Shown here in pieces: positions 6,801-9,290 of a stretch of DNA of 9,290 nt. Both the position numbers and the translations under genes were made by a program. The DNA is from an uncultured Gemella sp. Its GTDB lineage: Bacteria > Bacillota > Bacilli > Staphylococcales > Gemellaceae. The stretch lies in the NCBI GenBank assembly GCA_947254465.1, contig CAMYEU010000049.1, positions 1 through 9,290 of the forward strand, in the 5' to 3' direction. The notes below the pieces were generated by a model. The model was not told the DNA's origin and did not search any database. It saw only the letters and a program-made list of their open reading frames with translations. How positions within the stretch are numbered: position 1 is the first letter of the stretch; each line of letters opens with the position of its first letter.

Positions 6801-7321
6801 CATACAAAGGCATAGAGAATGTTGTTGTTTTAAACGTTAGAAATCCAAATATGATAGTGGCTTTTATAATAAGAAAACAACAGATAAATATTGATGAAAT
6901 TTCAACATATTTAAAATCAAAAATACCGGCATACATGATTCCCAATACCTTTATAGAATTATCTAGTTTTCCGGTAAGCAAAAATAACAAAGTAGATAAG
7001 AAAAAGTTAGTTGAAAATTATTTATATTCAATAAAGAATAATCACAAAAAGATAGAAAAAGAATCTAAGGGTCAGATTTTAAATATTGAAAAACTGCTTA
7101 AAGAAATATGGGAAGATGTTTTAGATTTACATTCAATTAAAACAGATGATAATTACTTTGTAGTAGGAGGAGATTCCTTATCTGCAATTAATCTCATAGC
7201 AAGAATAGAAAATGAACTTAGTGTGGAAATTTCTGTAAAAGATATATTTGATTATCCAACGATAGAATCATTAGCAAAAGTAATTAAACGAAGAAATAGC
7301 AAAGAAAAGGATGATGATTAA
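3881..7321 (+). CDS. NRPS, ArCP-Cy-A-PCP (HMWP2/PchE-like), predicted cysteine heterocyclizing module
   Basis: This 1146-residue synthetase should accept the aryl group, activate a cysteine-like residue and form a 2-hydroxyphenyl-thiazoline. The aryl carrier is at about 5-78, phosphopantetheine Ser39 in GLSSI. The cyclization domain (about 98-525) shows FPLTDVQYAYWVGR (101-114), the Cy hallmark DLLVAD (232-237, replacing HHxxxDG), ADFTNLLL (383-390), PIVFACNI (442-449), SQTPGVWLD (470-478) and WD (492-493). The adenylation domain (about 550-1045) has TSGTTGVPKG (706-715), FDLSVFD (750-756), YRTGD (932-936), GRKDTQVKVKGHR (950-962) and Lys1037. The PCP (about 1066-1136) carries Ser1099 in GGDSL. 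Aligned to GrsA, the pocket reads D-L-F-D-M-S-M-I-W-K, close to the cysteine codes DLYNLSLIWK and DLYNMSMIWK. Unlike PchE of P. aeruginosa and HMWP2, there is no large epimerase/methyltransferase-like insertion in the A domain. The charged tail (about 1136-1146, ending KEKDDD) may be a docking segment. AGGAGG at 3867-3872 overlaps the previous stop, eight bases from the ATG. Confidence 0.95.
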   Translation: MEINDIKNKVIQSIKEHIRMEINDDFEKGDNLIERGLSSIMIMKISNKLRKSGIRISFSKLMEKPTFNEWEMLIKSAKINDKFISKEAEIVKNKEYVGIKFPLTDVQYAYWVGREDDQVLGGVGCHAYLEIDGKDINVKKLNEAWIKLQKDHPMLRAKFNSDGTQEIMESPYTDEISVYNLENLDNKDIKDSLNEIREKISHRKLKVEEGEVAGLGIALLPEGKTKIFLDIDLLVADVMSLSIMIKELTRNYVGEGEKHSIDYTFKDYIGDNKDNQLQLEEDKDFWKTKIENDFPMEAPNLPLKIRPEMVKETKFIRRKKVVDEESWSEIKRLASLHKVTPSMVLLACYGLVIERWTNQEKFLINMPLFNRDTENSNLSNMIADFTNLLLVDYERRLGETLIQTIERVSEVFLENVAHSSYSGVQVQRDMYKEIGNNNNVAPIVFACNIDYPLETQKSREALGGISYMISQTPGVWLDFQTYVTDEKLILCWDAVEELYPEELLNDMFDAFYELLISLTKKENWGKKTDVLSQRQKEIRRQEIEAIIPLKYPDERIYDGFIKNVKSNPNKVAIIDSSTGEEISYGELYDNALKIAFYLQSEGIKKGDYIGITLPRGSRQIFAIFGILFSGAAYVPIGITQPNERRSKIYNQIGINHIISDEETIISCSLDNEEVKIIDLDKGMNSDKKLERPVQVSPYDSAYIIMTSGTTGVPKGVEIMHTSAINTCIDLNKKYNINTNDTVLMVSSIDFDLSVFDIFGLLHAGGTFITTSEDNYRIPDDWLKLIDRYNVTVWDSVPILFDMLVTMAEGKKRKLPFRVVMLSGDWIALNLPGRFYNMSNNSVVVAMGGATEASIWSNYLNVPKEIPNNWASIPYGKPLENQVYKVVDDFGRTCPNYGKGELLIGGVGVAKGYRGDTELTDKKFIVEDDIRWYRTGDNGRIWNDGTIEFLGRKDTQVKVKGHRIELGEIEKAIQSYKGIENVVVLNVRNPNMIVAFIIRKQQINIDEISTYLKSKIPAYMIPNTFIELSSFPVSKNNKVDKKKLVENYLYSIKNNHKKIEKESKGQILNIEKLLKEIWEDVLDLHSIKTDDNYFVVGGDSLSAINLIARIENELSVEISVKDIFDYPTIESLAKVIKRRNSKEKDDD

Positions 7322-7342
7322 ATATTAAATAGGGGGAACATC

Positions 7343-8389
7343 ATGAATTATAAAGTAGTGATATGCGGAAGTACATTTGGGTCAATGTATGTAGAAGCGA
7401 TTAAACATATACCAAATATTGAATTAATCGGAATTTTATCTACTGGCAGTAACCGTTCAAAGCAGTTAGCAATCAAAGAAAATATTAAAATTTTCACTAA
7501 AGTAGATCAGATACCTGATGATATAAGTATTGGAATTGTTGCAATAAAATCATCGATACTAGGCGGTCATGGTACTGAGATTGCAAAATCACTTTTAAAT
7601 AAAAAAATCAATGTAATTCAAGAACATCCTTTAAGTAGTGGAGAAATAATTGAGTGTTATAAATTATCGCTACAAAATGGAGTGAAATATAAGATAGGGG
7701 ATTTATATAGTAGATTAGATTCAGTAAAAACATTTATAAAAACAGCTAATCTATTAAATAACTTAGAAAATATTGAGCATATTAGCGTATTAACATCAAG
7801 TCAAGGATTGTATTCATTAATATCCATTTTAGCTAAGGCTGTGAATGATTTTGGGGATTTTCAGATTTCAAATAAAGGCGAAGCAAATAAATATCCCTTT
7901 GCTAATATTATTGGTAAAATCAATAATACTACAGTACACATTCAAATTCATAATGAGGTCGATGATAAGCATCCAAATGATAACATGCATATTCTTCATA
8001 GAGTTATTTTCTTTTATGAAAGTGGGAGGCTGGAACTAAATGATACTTTTGGATCTGTAATATGGAGATCAAGAATGAATATTCTAAATTTCAACGATAC
8101 TCTTGATGACTCTAAAAACTCCGATGTTTGCTATGTGGTATGTGATGAAAAAGAAATGGATTACTCTGAACTTATGAATATAAATTATCCTATTGCTATA
8201 GCAGAAGATATTATTTCTTTTATAGATTGTATTAACAGCAAAGACAACTCAATTAATGCACAAAAAGATTTTTTGGTTTCAGATAAATGGTCAGAATGTA
8301 CAAAAATATCTGGATTCCCTAAAAGTATCAATTATGAGTTAAAACATTTTAATATAATTGATTTATTAAAAGAGCAAGGAGATGGATAG
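7343..8389 (+). CDS. Thiazolinyl imide reductase (Irp3/YbtU/PchG family)
   Basis: This Gfo/Idh/MocA-type NADPH-dependent enzyme reduces a carrier-bound thiazoline C=N to a thiazolidine during assembly of pyochelin- and yersiniabactin-type compounds. The protein has 348 residues (relatives about 350-370). The N-terminal dinucleotide-binding region begins VVICGSTFG (5-13). GILSTGSNRSKQLA (30-43), GGHGTEIAKSLL (74-85) and VIQEHPL (91-97) match Irp3-type enzymes closely, as does GLYSLISILAKA near residue 155. His95 and Tyr122 (in GDLYSRL) have the same 27-residue spacing as His101 and Tyr128, which I recall as the proposed catalytic pair of Irp3. A ribosome binding site AGGGGG (7331-7336) lies six bases before the ATG. 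The gene sits between two NRPS genes, so the reductase acts in trans, probably on a thiazoline made by one of the two Cy domains. Which ring it reduces cannot be told from the window. Confidence 0.93.
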   Translation: MNYKVVICGSTFGSMYVEAIKHIPNIELIGILSTGSNRSKQLAIKENIKIFTKVDQIPDDISIGIVAIKSSILGGHGTEIAKSLLNKKINVIQEHPLSSGEIIECYKLSLQNGVKYKIGDLYSRLDSVKTFIKTANLLNNLENIEHISVLTSSQGLYSLISILAKAVNDFGDFQISNKGEANKYPFANIIGKINNTTVHIQIHNEVDDKHPNDNMHILHRVIFFYESGRLELNDTFGSVIWRSRMNILNFNDTLDDSKNSDVCYVVCDEKEMDYSELMNINYPIAIAEDIISFIDCINSKDNSINAQKDFLVSDKWSECTKISGFPKSINYELKHFNIIDLLKEQGDG

Positions 8390-8391
8390 GC

Positions 8392-9290
8392 ATGAATGTT
8401 TTAAAAAATGATGCTGATATTTTAGAGTACTTATTTGAATTGAATAAAAATGGCATACAACTTGTTTACAGTGAAGATAAGTTATATTCTAAAACGAGAA
8501 AAGCATTAGAACCGAGTGTTATAAAAGAAATAAAGGAAGTAAAAGAACCCATATTAAATTTTTACAGAAAGTATCAAAAAAGGTTTTTTGATCTAACATA
8601 TATGCAAAAAGCGTATCTTATGGGAAAAGAAAAGGAAATAGCACTAAACACAGTAAATGCAACGTATTATCAAGAATTTGAAAAAGAAAATATAGATGTT
8701 AAAAAATTAGAGGAATCACTTAATTGGATTATCAACCAAAACGAAGCTCTTAGGATGGTTATTTTTAGGGAAGGAAAAGGTATTATCTCTGAAAACTTAC
8801 CTAACTATAATATTAAGTCCTATAAATTAGAAACCTATGAACAGAGGATAAAGTATAGGGAAGAGATGTCTCACAAAACTTATAATTATGGAACATGGCC
8901 TATGTTTGACGTTTGTGTAGGAAAATCTTTTGAAGACAAAGACATACTTCATATGATATATGATTGCTCTATACTTGATGCATGGAGTATAGATATTTTA
9001 ACCAAGATGTTATTTAAAAAATATTCAGGAGAAAATATAGAAGTCCAAGATTATAATTATACAGATTATTTAAGAGATTTTAATAAACATTTAATAGCTA
9101 ATAAAAACTTAATAGAAGAAGCTGATAGATATTGGACTGTTAAATCTGAGAACTTGTTTAAACCACCTGAGTTAAAAACTAAACAAGATATAAGCACTGT
9201 TAAAAGTATGACTTTCAAAACAGTCAGTTATGTTTTTGACAAGGAGACAACAAAAAAATTCAAAAGTATCGCAATGCATAACTCTGTCAG
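8392..9290 (+). CDS. Second NRPS, N-terminal part (TubC-type docking domain + cyclization domain), runs off the window
   Basis: The ATG at 8392 opens a frame that remains open to the window end, giving 299 codons plus two bases. Residues about 8-58 (ILEYLFELNKNGIQL, then a KALEP turn and EIKEVKEPIL) match the TubC N-terminal docking domain of NRPS/PKS proteins, which binds the C-terminal tail of the preceding enzyme. A second cyclization domain starts at about 65: FDLTYMQKAYLMGK (66-79) corresponds to the Cy1 motif FPLTxxQxAYxxGR with Pro to Asp and Arg to Lys changes. DCSILDAWS (191-199) supplies the DxxxxD heterocyclization motif (Asp191, Asp196) in place of HHxxxDG. It should therefore add and cyclize a second Cys, Ser or Thr, comparable to PchF or the later modules of HMWP2/HMWP1. 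AAGGAG at 8376-8381 lies within the end of the reductase gene, and only two bases separate that stop from this start, so it belongs to the same operon. The adenylation substrate, any methyltransferase and the release domain lie outside the window. Confidence 0.92.
   Translation, partial: MNVLKNDADILEYLFELNKNGIQLVYSEDKLYSKTRKALEPSVIKEIKEVKEPILNFYRKYQKRFFDLTYMQKAYLMGKEKEIALNTVNATYYQEFEKENIDVKKLEESLNWIINQNEALRMVIFREGKGIISENLPNYNIKSYKLETYEQRIKYREEMSHKTYNYGTWPMFDVCVGKSFEDKDILHMIYDCSILDAWSIDILTKMLFKKYSGENIEVQDYNYTDYLRDFNKHLIANKNLIEEADRYWTVKSENLFKPPELKTKQDISTVKSMTFKTVSYVFDKETTKKFKSIAMHNSV

Noticed and set aside
7845..8039. Plus-strand 64-residue open frame inside the reductase gene
   Set aside because: It lies in another frame of the Irp3-like gene, and its composition is that of a shifted reading.
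8392..9290. Standard condensation domain in the second NRPS
   Set aside because: The active-site segment is DCSILD (DxxxxD), not HHxxxDG, and the opening motif ends QKAYLMGK, as in cyclization domains.
1..9290. CRISPR arrays, tRNA or rRNA genes, insertion sequences or attachment sites
   Set aside because: Nothing with the needed repeats, folds or transposase motifs was seen on either strand. Apart from 737-856, the window is coding throughout.

Overview
The window is AT-rich DNA (roughly 70% A+T by eye). It has strong AGGAGG-type ribosome binding sites, one TTG start and AT-biased codon use, which point to a low-GC Gram-positive bacterium, most likely a Clostridium-like Firmicute. No species can be named from the sequence. 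All genes are on the + strand and packed head to tail.

Layout. Positions 1-736 hold the 3' part of a type I-beta DAHP synthase gene, the entry enzyme of the shikimate/chorismate pathway. Its reading frame is broken by one extra A in an A8 run at 102-109. Positions 737-856 form the only sizeable intergenic region. It carries a good extended -10 promoter (771-800) overlapped by a Fur-box-like inverted repeat (core 772-786), and a second palindrome (804-819) at the predicted transcription start. An apparently single operon follows: type II thioesterase (857-1597, TTG start), Sfp-type phosphopantetheinyl transferase (1599-2285), aryl-AMP ligase of the EntE/DhbE/YbtE/PchD family (2282-3868), an NRPS with order ArCP-Cy-A-PCP (3881-7321), a thiazolinyl imide reductase of the Irp3/YbtU/PchG family (7343-8389), and the start of a second NRPS with a TubC-type docking domain and a second cyclization domain (8392 to beyond 9290).

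How the genes fit together (inference from family knowledge). The DAHP synthase, if functional, would boost chorismate supply for an aryl acid. The AMP ligase activates that acid, and its pocket residues favour salicylate over 2,3-dihydroxybenzoate. It loads the acid on the N-terminal aryl carrier domain of the first NRPS. That NRPS activates a cysteine-like amino acid (pocket read as DLFDMSMIWK), condenses it with the aryl group and cyclodehydrates it to a hydroxyphenyl-thiazoline. The chain then passes to the second NRPS for another heterocyclization, and the reductase converts a thiazoline to a thiazolidine. The phosphopantetheinyl transferase primes the carrier domains and the type II thioesterase clears misloaded ones. 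This is the logic of pyochelin, yersiniabactin and related phenolate-thiazoline metallophores. The Fur-like site suggests iron control.

Main points of interest: a pyochelin/yersiniabactin-type assembly line in an apparent clostridial background with its own PPTase; no epimerase insertion in the first adenylation domain; an atypical cysteine code; a docking-domain hand-off to the second NRPS; and a frameshifted DAHP synthase beside it.
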